Source: Effrenium voratum (lineage: Eukaryota > Sar > Dinophyceae > Suessiales > Symbiodiniaceae). Taken from it: a DNA stretch of 64,000 nucleotides. The notes beneath the pieces were generated by a model that saw only the letters and a list, made by a program, of their open reading frames with translations, was not told where the DNA came from and made no database searches. Below, in pieces: positions 23,690 through 34,105 of this stretch. Both the position numbers and the translations under genes were made by a program. Numbering within the stretch: position 1 is the first letter of the stretch; every line of letters begins with the position of its first letter. The DNA lies in contig CAUJNA010003776.1 of assembly GCA_963377175.1 (NCBI GenBank), forward strand, positions 62,001-126,000, read 5' to 3'.

Positions 23690-23975
23690 TCCTCGGCCCG
23701 CTTGCTTGCCAGCAGCAAGTAGCAGCCTTACAAAAAAGGAATCCAGGAGCCAATGGCATCCTCATACAACCAAACGCGCGCCAGGAATGTTTCAGGAGCC
23801 GCAGGCCGCTCCCAAAAGAAGACATGCCCCGTGAGCAGCCCATGGCCTCCTCAAACAACAGCACACGCGGGAGCAGCGGAAGGCGTCCTAGAAAAATACA
23901 GCCTGTCGCAGGAGCCGAAGGCCTCCTCCCAAAAGAAACACCCCCCAGGAGCCAATGGCATCCTCAAACCAACAA
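23690..23975. repeat. Outlying block of the CAGGAGCC...GCATCCTC satellite
   Basis: Several units such as CCAGGAGCCAATGGCATCCTC, near 23743 and 23945, separated from the main array by the helicase/transposase gene. The satellite is therefore present on both sides of that gene. Confidence 0.8.
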
Positions 23976-24344
23976 TCGAGCGGGCCTCTCCGCGGAATAC
24001 CCTACGGGTAGGATTGCCCTCGCTCTTCGAGCTCGAACACATAGCGCAGCTGGATTTTAGGGGGCGGATATGTTGTTCATAGTGTTTCTGTTGCATACTC
24101 ACTGGCCCTCCTGGGTCTTGATAGGACCCAGCAAATCCCCGGCTCTACCAGCCGGAGGATGGATCGGGCCAGCGAGGCACGAGTGGATCGGCTGCCCCGC
24201 CGTCCATTGTCATAGACGCGCCAAAGAGTCACTCCTAAAATCTTGACAAAGGGAAACTATGACCTCCATTTGCTGAGGTCCCGGCAAAAAACGTCCAATG
24301 GTGCTAGACCCCCCTGCAACTGCAGCCATACCTTGAGATTCAAA

Positions 24345-24654
24345 AAAAGGCGCCTTTTTGGATTTGCGGCATTTCTTCCTGATTTGCGGCGTTTTTTTAG
24401 AATTGCGGCAGAGCTTGTTTTCAGTTTCTTGTACCCCCCGATTTGCGGCGGAAATCGGCGGGAATGCGGCGGAAATCGGCGGGAATGCGGCGGAAATTCC
24501 CGGAAAGCAAACAGTGTTGCGGCGTTTTTTTGTTTTGGTTGCGGCATTTTTCTTTGTTTGCGGCTGATTTTCTAGAATGCGGCGGGAAGTTCCGCCGTAA
24601 CGCAGGAAGTTCTAGATATTCTAGAACTACCATGTTCTAGAGACAAGCCGTCAA
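24345..24654 (-). repeat. Right copy of inverted CCGCC-rich repeat
   Basis: Reverse complement of the 6100-6475 sequence: GGCGGAAATCGGCGGGAATGC units, then TTCTAGAATGCGGCGG, ending GTTCTAGAGACAAGCCGTCA. Open frames on both strands are repeat products. Confidence 0.75.
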
Positions 24655-27600
24655 CAAACGCGAGCCCGCCCATGCTCCTATGCTCATACCTCCGGAAATT
24701 GGACACGGCTTGGGGCCGCCCGCTGCGTGCAAGTCGTGACTCCTTTCTTACATAGGGGAGTCCCAGTTTAAGGAGAATACAACTTTCCCTCTTGGTGACC
24801 ACCGCGCACTTCAAAGCAAACAAAAGGCTGAAGGCGGATGCAATAAGACGTAACACAGCTGACACAACCCGAAACTCGAGCTTCAACTGGACCTTGAGTC
24901 CCGCACGGGAATTTCCGTGGTGTTGGAGACGGCTCGCAGCGTTTCGCGGACGCTCCCATCACTTCGAACTCAGGAGCGCTCCGCTAGTGGGAAATATCTC
25001 TTTGTCGGGCTTTTACTTGGCGATCTCCTTCTCAAATATTCTGCAAAGGGGGCACCTGCAAAAAGATAAAACGTACCAGTTGTCTGCTCTTGTGGTGCGG
25101 TGCAGTTCGGAGCAACCCTAAGAAAAGTGTGAGATGCCCTTCTGGAAGGTATTCTCCAAGTAGATGGCCCCAATGTGGATGGGCCGAATCCAGAATTCGA
25201 AAACAACCTGTCTTGCTTTGAGGCTACCCCCTGTTTTGCCCCGCGGCAAGAAAATCGTTAATTACTACATAAAGAAACATACCCGCGTTTCTCCCCCAGG
25301 GCACAAACGAGACGTGCTACGATGTCAGCTTTCAGGACCTCCAAGATTAGTGCTGTCCTTCTAGACTCGCTTTCAAGCAGGAGTACTCAAGACAACATGC
25401 CCGCACACTGAGCCGTGCCCGGTCGGCGCAACGAAAGAGCCGGCAATAGCGAAATGGATCCGGAGCCAGCGCCATTCGTGGCACGAGTGGGTGGGCTGCC
25501 CCGGCCGTTCGTGGCAAGAGTGGGTGGGCTGCCCCGGCGCCCATTATCATAGACACGCCAAATATTCACTCCCAAAGTGTTGACGAAAGCAATTCATGAC
25601 CTCCAAAAACCAAATTCCCGGCAAAAAAAACGGAAAAGGCTGATAGGATCCCGCCAAAAGCAACATCGATCAGCAGCCATATTCTCAAGCAAATAGAACA
25701 CAAGAACTGCCGTGTTCTAGAGACAACCTGCAATGGACGTGAGCCCTCCCCCCTCCCCCTCGTCCGTCGAATTGCTCCACGTTTGCTCAACCAGAACCCT
25801 CTTTTGGGACCCCTTTGAGGGGTCATTTACGTGTTTTTTTTAAGCCGCAAAACAAAACAGTCAAACCGAAGACATCTACTTTTTGAACCAAAAGGTGCAT
25901 TGCAGGCAGTTTCCTTGTTTTTGGCAGCGGAAAAGACACCGGCATCGTCATCTTATCTTCAGAAACACAAGGACCTCCGTTCAGGCGGGACAAACACAGA
26001 TTCCTTGACGCACGCGAAGCTGGAGCTGTTCAAGCCAGTCAGAGGTTGGAGCTTCTTCATTTCAGGCCCGAGAATCTACCGCTTTAAAAAGCTTGGAAGG
26101 AGCCCGTTCACTTGCGAACATATGCATGTCAACCTAGAAAACCCAGAGGCAATGAAACCCATCTGATCTGATTACCAAGCATATTCGATAGCATTGAGAT
26201 CCCTTGCCGAAATCAGGCATGGCCATCCGGGACGGGCTCTCACTTTCAGCAGCTCACGGGCAGCATGGGCTATCTTCAGCACCGAGACGCCTAACGAAGT
26301 ACAAACGACGAATGCCAAGAAGCGCGGGTTTCCGTCTTTGTCTTTACTTGCAGTTTGGACCAGCATAGAACGAAGTGACACCACGGGTGACCCGAAAACA
26401 TAATGGAAAGTGAATGTTGCTTTCATGCGATACCTCCTCGTGCAAGATGGCTCATGCAAGTTTGGCTGCGCGATGAGGCTATTGATTTCATCGGGATAAG
26501 CCTTCGTAGAGCTTTTGAGGGGAATGAGCCTAAACTGAAGTACTCTGCGGCCTAGACGTCGGGGCACTATTGATCCTAAAAGAGGCCCACGCCAAGCATC
26601 TTATATGCTCCCACCCAAACACATCATTTGCTCTTACTTTGTCTCTTGTTTAAGAAGTCCGTGCCGGCATCCTTATTCCCTTATTCCCAACTCCGAATAC
26701 CTTTTTTTGGGTCGCACACGATTTTTTTGAACGATCTAGGTTTCCATAAAGGGATGCCATGATGTCATACCCTGTAACCAAAAATAGTTTTTGAAGGCTG
26801 CAGGGGTACTCGCAAGTTTGTGGGTTGCCCTTGCCCCCTAAACAAGAGGTTGATCACCACCTTTGAGGCTTATGAAAAAACTATCTGATGCCACACCAAA
26901 CCGAGGACCCGCCTGTGTCGGCACGTCGCCCAAACTCACGATGTTCCTCACAAGTTTGAGACTTCGAAGCACCCAAAACCCAGTGACTGTTGACAACATA
27001 GAAGCCAGCAGGATTTTCTACAGGACATTGTGTTGCCAATCACCCACCAAAAATGAGAGGATGTATCGGTGACTTGTCCAGTGGATTGGAAGTGAATACA
27101 TCCGTAGCACGGGAGGCTGCGTTTTAGGACCCCAAATCATGGGTTTCAAGTGGTGGTTTTCCATCACCACCAAGCAAGGAGTAGAGACAGGTGATGTCCA
27201 AACAGCAGTGGTTGGGGGGGGGGCGGGTGCTGGTAAGTTGTTCCCGTTGGCTATTTTAGGTGGTCCTACTGCCCGTTTGCACAGGGATTGCAGTAAGGCC
27301 AATATCAAACATCACAACTGTATTGGTAAAACCAATCTAGCTACAAGAAATTCCACTCCTGTGAACCTCCGCCCAAAATCAAAATTTGCCGGGAGTGTGA
27401 CTTGCGAGAGGTCAGTCATGTGCAATAATTGGTTCACCCTAAAGTGAAACCCCCGCAATGGGACAACCCCAACTCTTTTTCAACCACCTGGACCCTCAAA
27501 CTACCCAGGTCGGCACGCCACGAGGTGTCTGTAGCCTAAACACTTATTTCATACTAAAACCTGAAGCGAAATTGCATTCTACTATTTCTAGTGTCTGCCC

Positions 27601-29356
27601 GAACTAACTGCCGCGCACATGTGTTACCCTTTCTTGCCCATAATATCCTGGTTTCAACCCAGCTTTCCATAAAGCAAATGGAGGTTGATCAGAAGGTCCT
27701 CTACATGGGACCGGAAACCCATAAAAAACCAGATACTCTCCCACCGGAAGAGCCATAAACACCGAACGGACTACTTGCTTGCCCAAAGGACCTAAAAATA
27801 AAAGTGATAACCTTTTGAGACCTTTACTAAAAATAAACTAAACCAGGGAATACCGAAAGGTCAGATCCGGTCGATTCGGTCTGGACTGAAAAACAATGAT
27901 CAGGGTATTCGGAGATTGCGAAATCCATCTCGGACCCTGGGCAGGGTCCAGCATAGGAGCGGTTCGCCTCAGCTCCGGACGAGTAACCGGACATCGAGTG
28001 TGTAGACCGCAGAGACATCGCGTGGGCAGTCGGCCAAAGTCTCTTCACTCGTTCTAAACGGATCTAAACGCACGTCAACCCCGAAAGTGAGAAAATTGGA
28101 AACCGATTTTTTTGGATTCCCTATCCCCTTAACACCACTCCCAAAGGGTACCCTCAAAAAACAAACACATATCATGACATCGGATTCTCAGTTGCACAGC
28201 TCAGACCCAAAAATGAAACGTTAGCTGACCTTTTGATGCCATGACTAAAAGTCGACCAACAAGGGGAAACTCCAAGGTCACAAGGCTGGCTTTGGGCAAG
28301 TAGGGTTTAGAAAGGATATGAAAGTCGTATAGGCTTGGTGGGCACTTGCTGTGATGCCAAACGTTCCTTATTTAAAGACACAACACTACACGGTTTCAGG
28401 ACACATGAAAGATGGCTATGAATCAAACGTAGATACCCTGAACGGAGCCCTAGTAAATGGAAACGTAAATTAGGGTGTATAAAGCTTATTGACAAACATG
28501 TCCAGATGTCACTTGAAGCTGACTTCCTGAATAGACGGGTCAAACAAAGTCTGAACTGATTGTCTACGGAAATAATCTGCCCCAAAGATTTGTTGCGTCC
28601 AGAAACCGGAGTAGTTACCAACTCCAACAAACCACTTCCCGTATAGAAAAAAACATGGGAACCAACCTTAAGCCTCCTTTTCTCCGAAATCTCAGGAGTC
28701 CACACCAAACCCACGAGTAAAACCACAAAGGCTGGAATTTCTTTCTGCATCTGTCTCCATGTCCCAAAGTGCCACTGCGGTTTCTCTACGGACAGTTTTG
28801 TTCAGGACCCGGACAAGCCCCTGGCAACATTGGATTCCATTTCACATTGGGTGTCTTTATTTTTGAGGGTACTTCTTTTTGGTGGTCTTAAAGGGAAACC
28901 ATAACGAAACCAAAACAAACTTGTGGGCCCCTAAAACAAGAACAAACAATATGTTTAGCCAACCTCCAATACAAGAATCACACGGCCTCTACTCTAACCC
29001 CCGCTTCACTTTCCATATGTTCAAGCCGGCTTCCCATGGTAAATGCCTCCTGCTTTAAACAAGGGAAAAGACTTGATACCTTTAAACCACAACCGGATAT
29101 TCGGTCCAGGACATTATCTACACCCACGAAAACTTCACTTCGGAAAGCCGCTTTGCCACTGCATTTTGCAGTTGTGGTGGTGTTGGAAAAAACTGGTTGT
29201 CCAGGATAAATGCCGATTCCGTTTTTATTCTAGTGTTGACATCATACCCTGTCATAGCCGGAGCAACGCTAGTATTGGGTGCACGAGGTAGGGTCTTCTA
29301 AGTATGCCCCCGCCCGCCACCAAATACATCATTTGCCCCTTCTTTTTTTTCTTTCT
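24655..29356. other. Host DNA without a supported gene
   Basis: No convincing gene. Near 25480-25750 a segment related to 24165-24655 recurs (GGCACGAGTGGGTGGGCTGC, CATAGACACGCCAAA, GTTCTAGAGACAAC). It lacks the CCGCC block. A 131-residue minus frame at 26172-26567 is unremarkable and could be an exon or chance. The stretch from 26.8 to 29.3 kb has no repeats that I recognise. Confidence 0.45.
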
Positions 29357-29755
29357 TCAGTGCCGGAAGAAGCTCCACATAGCCAAGGAGCCTGCCACTG
29401 AGCTCTCTTGACCCCTCGGCTGCCCCGACGGTGGTGCAAAACCTCGGCACGCAGTCTCAGCCCAAGCACACATTGGCTTTGCAGTTGGTAAGAATTTAGT
29501 TTCCAATATCATAACAGCTTTGGACCTCAAAACTAGCTCAGCATGAAAACGACTCCTCTTTGGCTGAGGGGTTCCAGTTCGGGCACAGCCTATGATGCTC
29601 TCCCTAACTTCTGGCAGTCGAGAAACGCAGCCTCTGTTCAAGCAGCGGCCCTTGCGATCGTAGCACACGCTGCCGCACTTGAAGCACATCCTCAAGTCCA
29701 AGTCCGGGACCGCCTGAGAAACCCATGGGCACGGCCGCATCGGCTTCCAGCACAC
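29357..29755 (-). CDS. Possible exon with a four-cysteine zinc ribbon-like motif
   Basis: The 132-residue minus frame contains LRMCFKCGSVCYDRKGRCLN with a further Cys following (pattern C-x2-C-x3-C-x6-C-x4-C), suggestive of a small zinc-binding fold. The rest is not recognisable. It resembles the zinc ribbon of the retroelement frame near 56090 only in general form. It may be a remnant of a retroelement rather than a host gene. Confidence 0.3.
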   Translation of the reverse strand: MCWKPMRPCPWVSQAVPDLDLRMCFKCGSVCYDRKGRCLNRGCVSRLPEVRESIIGCARTGTPQPKRSRFHAELVLRSKAVMILETKFLPTAKPMCAWAETACRGFAPPSGQPRGQESSVAGSLAMWSFFRH

Positions 29756-29916
29756 TGATGAGCAAGTGCAGGCTAACCGTACCGCCCATTTCCTACGTTC
29801 AAAAATTCCTGTGAAACCTCAAACGCCAATCTCTAGTCGCAAGCATGATGCATGAAAACGTTCTGCGCTGGCGTAGGAATTCCCGTACAACCGGCCAAGC
29901 AATCCCAAGGTCTCAC

Positions 29917-31032
29917 AAACGAAACCACCCTAAAAATCACAACTCCTCCAATGAAGGCCCCACAACAGGCCCTGCGACGAAAAAAAGCCTGACCCCTCAT
30001 GGACCCTCAAAAAAACAACCTCCTTGATGACGGCCTAAAAAAATGGATCGGGACGCTTTCAGCTGCCTTCTGTTCAACCGTGGCCATGGACAGTCTTCAT
30101 TGTGCGCGGCGCCAAGCTTGGTTCGGCCGTGTGTAGTCATGGAGGAATCCTGATTCAAATCCGAAAACAATGTCAGGCCACTTCGGGCCTTGCTCTCGCT
30201 AAAACTCATCAAAACACTCCAGTCAAGATTTGAGGGTCGAGGGATAGGAACCCGTCGAACAAAAAAACTGCTGCCTAACTAAAAAACCCCAAGCATCTCT
30301 GCAAATATAAAGGAAGCGTGGAGAAAAAAAAAAGAGAGGAAGATACAACAAAGTCAAGCACGTGCTCTGTGCACCTATGAATGAACTACCTATCCTCATT
30401 CAAACAAACATAACAGTACACCCTGCCTGGCACGCACCAAAGATAAGACTGGCCCAGCGCCCCCCCTACGCCTGCTGCTTGCACGCTGGAATCCACGAAT
30501 GCTGTGCCTCCGGGCAAGGCGTTGCGCTGGACAGATATCTAAGACCGTCACACTTTCTGCGGCCCCGCTATCGAACCAAACTCAAGCATTCTCAGGCCAC
30601 GCTGTCGCCAACGTAGCGTCATGGCCCTCGACCTGACATGCCAAGGGAGCCCTTTCGAACGGAAACTGCTTGCCCCATGTAAATACGACCGGCCCAGATC
30701 GGCTCGCCTGGCCGCCTGCCCCGCAAAGCCCAGTGTCGGCGTTTTCGAGGTCGATGTCGAACGCTGCCGCCTGAACCAAAACTCATGTGGGTCATCTGGG
30801 CTGTCCGTTTTCTGATAAGCCCATCCACTAAACCAACTAAAAACCTAAAAACCTAAGGGGCCTCTATAGACACCCTTACAATGATTGTCGGCTGATGACC
30901 ATCCCAAGGATCTTCAGACCACATATGTTCTATGATACCGAAAAAACTTTGAAAACCGACCAAGCGCCTCACAAACGAAACCACCCTAAAAGTCACAACT
31001 CCTCCAATGAAGGCCCCGCACGCCCTCCTATG
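29917..31032. repeat. Host tandem repeat, copy A (left of the virus)
   Basis: Starts around CACAAACGAAACCACCCTAA and includes GGATCGGGACGCTTTCAGCT, the GGCCTTGCTCTCGCTAA motif and GGGGCCTCTATAGACACCC. After about 1.05 kb it begins again at about 30970 with CACAAACGAAACCACCCTAA, and this second start is interrupted at 31032 by the virus. The sequence continues beyond the virus at 52540. Confidence 0.8.
31028..31032. other. Target-site duplication, left (CTATG)
   Basis: CTATG lies immediately before the AGTTAGTGGAGG end of the element and again immediately after the mirrored end at 52540-52544. The empty paralogous site at 53539-53543 has one copy. Confidence 0.85.
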
Positions 31033-31783
31033 AGTTAGTGGAGGCCTCTCCCGTCCGCATTTTGCCATCCAGTCCTAGGGTCCCCCCCACACTTTTGGGC
31101 ACAATTCAAATACGCCCACTAAAACAGCCTATTTTCAACATTCAAATTCAATCACCCACCCACTCCAACACCAAAAAACACATATTCACACACCCATCTT
31201 CATTTCTTACCCCATCTCAACATCACCCTTACACTCATTCAATAACAACAATCATAACTACATACCACCTCAACAAATCCCACCAAAAAAATCCAAGCTA
31301 CATACCAACATTTTTCATTCCCAAGATCGCAACCCCAAGATCTCAATAATTTCTCCCTTGATCCAACCTGAGACCCTTTCCCATTTCCAACAAATACAAA
31401 CAGTCTAAAAAAGAACCCTATGTTCGCCCCGAAAAATGGTTAACCAATGGAAAAGGGAGAATTAAAACCGTTAACCCAAATCTTGAAAACAATCCCAGTA
31501 AAATATGGATGGCAATATGCGGATGGGAAAGGCCTATGTAGGAAAGCACCCCCACGGCTTATGCGGGAAAATTAAACTAAAATTACAACATATAAGATCT
31601 TATATGTTGTAACTATAGTATAATCAAGAACTGAAACATTCATCTCAATAATAGCTAGCCGCGCTTTCATTATCGCTAAATTCTTCATCCTCGTCATAGA
31701 AGTCTTCCGTGCTTAATATATGATAAAATCGGATATGCCATTCTGCCTCTGTTCTGAATGGCATCATTTCCAACAGTGCTCTC
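31033..31783 (+). repeat. Left terminal inverted repeat
   Basis: Matches the reverse complement of 51793-52539 almost base for base, with a 5-base insertion (GCATC) near 31761 and scattered substitutions. The inner end cuts into the 3' half of the gene at 31645-32109. The outer end is AGTTAGTGGAGGCCTCTCCC. Confidence 0.92.
31583..31612. terminator. 30-bp perfect palindrome (copy 1)
   Basis: Perfectly self-complementary, centred on AGATCT with arms beginning TTACAACATATA. It lies about 30 nt beyond the stop of the minus-strand gene at 31645. Further copies follow the next genes and occur in the right terminal repeat. It probably marks transcript ends in the manner of the hairpin signals known from mimiviruses and their virophages. 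Confidence 0.6.
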
Positions 31784-32109
31784 ATTGCGTCGTAATAACC
31801 AATTCTCAAGTGTTTTCTTTTGTCATCAATACTATCAATGAACCAGAGCTGTTTAAATTTATTTTCAATATCATATATGTAGGAATAATTATAGAACGCT
31901 TTCAATTCTAAATATATTTCATAGTCAGATTTGGTATCATCCAATGCTTCAGGAAAAGTCATTGCCCAGAATGGGTTTCTTTTTACTCTTTCCCAAGTTG
32001 GAAAATGGTTTTTAAGAATATCATTAAACCTGTAAGGACATATATCATAACAGTGATATGACATAATATTCAATCTAATTTCCAATGGTAGATTATTAAT
32101 GTCGCGCAT
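31645..32109 (-). CDS. Putative F-box-like protein of unknown function
   Basis: A 154-residue protein. The first 30 residues, beginning NNLPLEIRLNIMSYHCYDIC, have the 'LP.EI...I.S' pattern of F-box-like modules common in large DNA virus proteins. The tail is acidic (EDFYDEDEEFSDNESAAS). The 3' part lies in the left terminal inverted repeat, so a truncated copy of these codons exists at 51793-51920 without a start. Upstream lies the conserved promoter motif (32121-32162), downstream the 30-bp palindrome. A role in redirecting host ubiquitin ligase would be inference only. Confidence 0.7.
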   Translation of the reverse strand: MRDINNLPLEIRLNIMSYHCYDICPYRFNDILKNHFPTWERVKRNPFWAMTFPEALDDTKSDYEIYLELKAFYNYSYIYDIENKFKQLWFIDSIDDKRKHLRIGYYDAMRALLEMMPFRTEAEWHIRFYHILSTEDFYDEDEEFSDNESAASYY

Positions 32110-32120
32110 ACTTTACTTAA

Positions 32121-32162
32121 TATATTAAGGTAATATTTCTTTAAGCGCTTTTTCAGAGAAAC
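32121..32162 (-). promoter_or_regulatory. Conserved upstream motif, copy 1
   Basis: On the minus strand CTGAAAA is followed after 5-6 nt by TTAAAGAAATATTACCTTAA, then the start codon about 15 nt later. Nearly identical sequence precedes the gene starting at 32759, and weaker versions precede those at 33121 and 45902. Confidence 0.6.
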
Positions 32163-32189
32163 TATATATTTATAGAAATATTTTTACCA

Positions 32190-32230
32190 CTATAATTATA
32201 ACATATAAGATTTTACATGTTATTATTATA
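32190..32230. terminator. Imperfect copy of the 30-bp palindrome (copy 2)
   Basis: AACATATAAGATTTTACATG is a diverged form of the palindrome at 31583. It lies just after the stop at 32237 of the minus-strand gene. Confidence 0.5.
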
Positions 32231-32236
32231 GTATGA

Positions 32237-32759
32237 TTATAATTTCAGTACAGGATAATAATTTAATTGACAAATCTTTCTTCTTTCATACATCATTTTA
32301 AAAATAATATTAACATCTCTCACTGTATTCTGAACATTAAACTTTTTACTTTCAATAAATAATTTGATATTTTCTTTAACATCTTCTCCTTTATCTTGAC
32401 TATAACACAACAACCATAATATATCATCCATCATTCCATATTTTTTTACTAATTTTAAGAAACTGTTTAACATAATCATAAGGTGGTATTTTATTTACAG
32501 TTAGAAATATTAAAATATCATCTTCTACATTTCTATGTCGAATTCTTTTTATTCCCAACAGACATCTGATTAATTCTTGATAATATCTCCAATTTCTACA
32601 AATTTTACATAAATCTTCTTCATCCATTGAATAATTAATAATATTATTCACTGTTTCATTAGGTAAATTTAATTTATACAATTCCATATTTTCTTTTTTG
32701 AAGTGACAACAATCATAGCATTTTTTATTGATATAATTATTGATTTCATCATCGTTCAT
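32237..32759 (-). pseudogene. Small protein of unknown function, frame broken once
   Basis: Two overlapping minus frames (32424-32759 and 32237-32479) give one sensible protein if a single base is removed from an A-run near 32455-32460. In the overlap the residues VKQFL (first frame) and KLVKKYGMMDDIL (second frame) join smoothly. The N-terminal half has Cys residues (CYDCCHF..., DLCKICRNW) compatible with zinc binding and the LPNETVNNIINYSMDEEDL stretch resembles an F-box-like helix pair. It is flanked by the conserved promoter motif and the palindrome. Function unknown. Confidence 0.55.
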
Positions 32760-32770
32760 TTTCCTCTTAT

Positions 32771-32811
32771 TATATTAAGGTAATATTTCTTTAAATACAT
32801 TTTCAGGGAAA
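32771..32811 (-). promoter_or_regulatory. Conserved upstream motif, copy 2
   Basis: Minus strand: CCCTGAAAATGTATTTAAAG followed by AAATATTACC, about 20 nt before the start at 32759. It shares a long, almost unbroken match with the motif at 32121-32162. Confidence 0.6.
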
Positions 32812-32834
32812 CTTTTAAATCAAGCGAATTATAA

Positions 32835-32864
32835 TTACAACATATAAGATCTTACATGTTGTAA
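32835..32864. terminator. Near-perfect copy of the 30-bp palindrome (copy 3)
   Basis: The same sequence as at 31583 with one mismatched pair, about 12 nt beyond the stop codon at 32876. Confidence 0.6.
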
Positions 32865-32875
32865 GTATAGCAAAA

Positions 32876-33121
32876 CTATGGTATCAAAGGCTTTAATCTA
32901 TGTATTTCCAGGGGTTGTATTCGTTTCTTCTGTTCCTTCCTTAACTCTTTTGTTGCTTTTACTTTGTCTCTGCATTCCTTACATGTTTTGTAAAATATCT
33001 CTTCCATTTTAATTCTATCATACATTTTGTGAAAATCCTTTCTTGGCTTTGCTTCGTCGCATTTACTGCAAGGATAAACCATTGTGCATCCTGTTTCTTC
33101 TTCGTCATCTGTAGAACTCAT
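32876..33121 (-). CDS. Small zinc-binding protein (CxxC...CxxC)
   Basis: An 81-residue protein with YPCSKCDEAKPRKDFHKMY and YKTCKECRDK. Two CxxC pairs about 30 residues apart form a zinc ribbon of the kind often attached to HNH nucleases, but no HNH residues follow. The C-terminal part is basic. Promoter motif copy 3 (about 33133-33166) lies upstream and palindrome copy 3 downstream. It could bind DNA or RNA; function not known. Confidence 0.65.
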   Translation of the reverse strand: MSSTDDEEETGCTMVYPCSKCDEAKPRKDFHKMYDRIKMEEIFYKTCKECRDKVKATKELRKEQKKRIQPLEIHRLKPLIP

Positions 33122-33132
33122 AATATTAGTTA

Positions 33133-33166
33133 TGCCAATATGTCTTTAAACGGATTTTCAGAGAAA
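33133..33166 (-). promoter_or_regulatory. Conserved upstream motif, copy 3 (weaker)
   Basis: Minus strand: CTCTGAAAATCCGTTTAAAG then ACATATTGG before the start at 33121. Same layout as copies 1 and 2 with more changes. Confidence 0.45.
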
Positions 33167-33177
33167 AATGTTTTCAA

Positions 33178-33450
33178 TCAAGAATAAACCCCTGTATCTT
33201 CATCATAGTCAATTTGATAAAATGTCATAGTTGAAGCCTTCGGTTCTTTAATTTCTTTGTTATTAAGTTTGTTTAAATAAATATTTCTTTTATTTTTATA
33301 TTCACCATTGGTTCGATCTACTTCTTTACTTTGATAACTGTTTGTTAGCGGTTTCTTCTTTTCCATTTCTTGCAAGATTTCTAAAATATTCTTATTCTGT
33401 TCTAAAACCTTGTTCAGTTTTTTAACCATCTTTTCTAATCCTTCATCCAT
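33178..33450 (-). CDS. Small coiled-coil protein, unknown function
   Basis: A 90-residue protein. Residues 1-35 are Leu/Lys/Glu-rich with heptad-like spacing (MVKKLNKVLEQNKNILEILQ), consistent with a coiled coil. The rest is basic and polar. No family recognised. It is collinear with the other small minus-strand genes at the left end. Confidence 0.5.
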   Translation of the reverse strand: MDEGLEKMVKKLNKVLEQNKNILEILQEMEKKKPLTNSYQSKEVDRTNGEYKNKRNIYLNKLNNKEIKEPKASTMTFYQIDYDEDTGVYS

Positions 33451-33530
33451 GTAACTATATATATATTATATTATAAAATAAAACTTTTAAAACTAAATGT
33501 TTAAATTATGTTTAATCTACTCTTTAAATA

Positions 33531-33891
33531 CTAATTTTTCATCATTTGTTTAACAGTTTCCTGAGTTTCCTTATCGCCATTATCGGATGGCGATGCATGT
33601 CTCCCCCATTTGATAGCAATATTATGAACATCTGTTTCTAAGTTTATACTGTCTTTAGTTTTATCAATATTCATTTTCTTATCATTTCTACTTATTTTGA
33701 AACTTGTTGGAATACACGAACATTTACAAGTTTCCTTTCTTTTGTATTTCTAATTCATTTTTCATTTCTAAGATTTTTTTACACATTGGACAAGCAAACT
33801 CAATAACTGATGTTTCTTTAACAATTTCTTCTTTTTCTTCATCGGTTGAAGAAACAACTGATTCTGTCTTATTCTTTTTCTTTCTCCCCAT
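33531..33891 (-). pseudogene. Small zinc-ribbon protein interrupted by a one-base shift
   Basis: A 55-codon minus frame (33724-33891) starts MGRKKKNKTESVVSS and contains ACPMCKK. It stops just after a GG dinucleotide near 33731. In the next frame an in-phase CKCSC motif appears, continuing to a stop at 33531. Read together, the CxxC and CxC pairs would make one zinc-binding domain, so a single inserted base is the likely cause. Both pieces are below the usual length cutoffs. Function unknown. Confidence 0.45.
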
Positions 33892-34051
33892 CTATATTAA
33901 TATTTATATTTTTAATATATTGTATCACAAACTTAATTAATTCTAAAACAAAATAGCATACTTTCTTAAATCTATTATTAGTTATAACAACTTGTTCTAT
34001 ATTTTCTACTTCGTTTATTATATTGATATAATCTGAATAACTTCTATCCAT
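33869..34051 (-). CDS. Small hydrophobic protein, unknown
   Basis: About 60 residues from the ATG at 34051 (MDRSYSDYINIINEVEN...). It has a hydrophobic stretch around residues 30-50 (VCYFVLELIKFVIQYIKNI) that could be a membrane segment. It overlaps the start of the neighbouring small gene by about 20 nt in another frame, typical of compact viral genomes. Confidence 0.4.
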   Translation of the reverse strand: MDRSYSDYINIINEVENIEQVVITNNRFKKVCYFVLELIKFVIQYIKNININIDGEKEKE

Positions 34052-34105
34052 ATAAAACAATAAATATTAAATTATTTTCTAAATGTCTTTAATATTATTT
34101 TTATT

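Larger units (their letters stand above)
6100..24654. mobile_element. Candidate large DNA transposon bounded by inverted repeats
   Basis: The sequence TTGACGGCTTGTCTCTAGAA at 6100 is found in inverted orientation ending at 24654. The similarity continues inward for roughly 300-370 bp through a CCGCC-rich block (6100-6475 against about 24345-24654). Between them on the minus strand lie exons encoding an SF3 helicase, a C2H2 zinc finger and a D-D-E transposase. I could not find a target-site duplication directly outside the ends. A partial sequence related to the right flank recurs near 25480-25750. The outer limits are therefore uncertain, and the inverted copies could instead be two insertions of a smaller repeat. 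Confidence 0.4.

Noticed and set aside
29845..30828. Short frames at 29997-30828 with matching frames at 52995-53346
   Set aside because: The similarity is explained by the host tandem repeat at DNA level; frames carry indels between copies and no protein signature.
31038..31349. 103-codon frame in the left terminal repeat, mirrored at 52163-52558
   Set aside because: Thr/Pro/His-rich low-complexity translation in the terminal repeat, with no upstream motif or hairpin; more likely non-coding terminal sequence.
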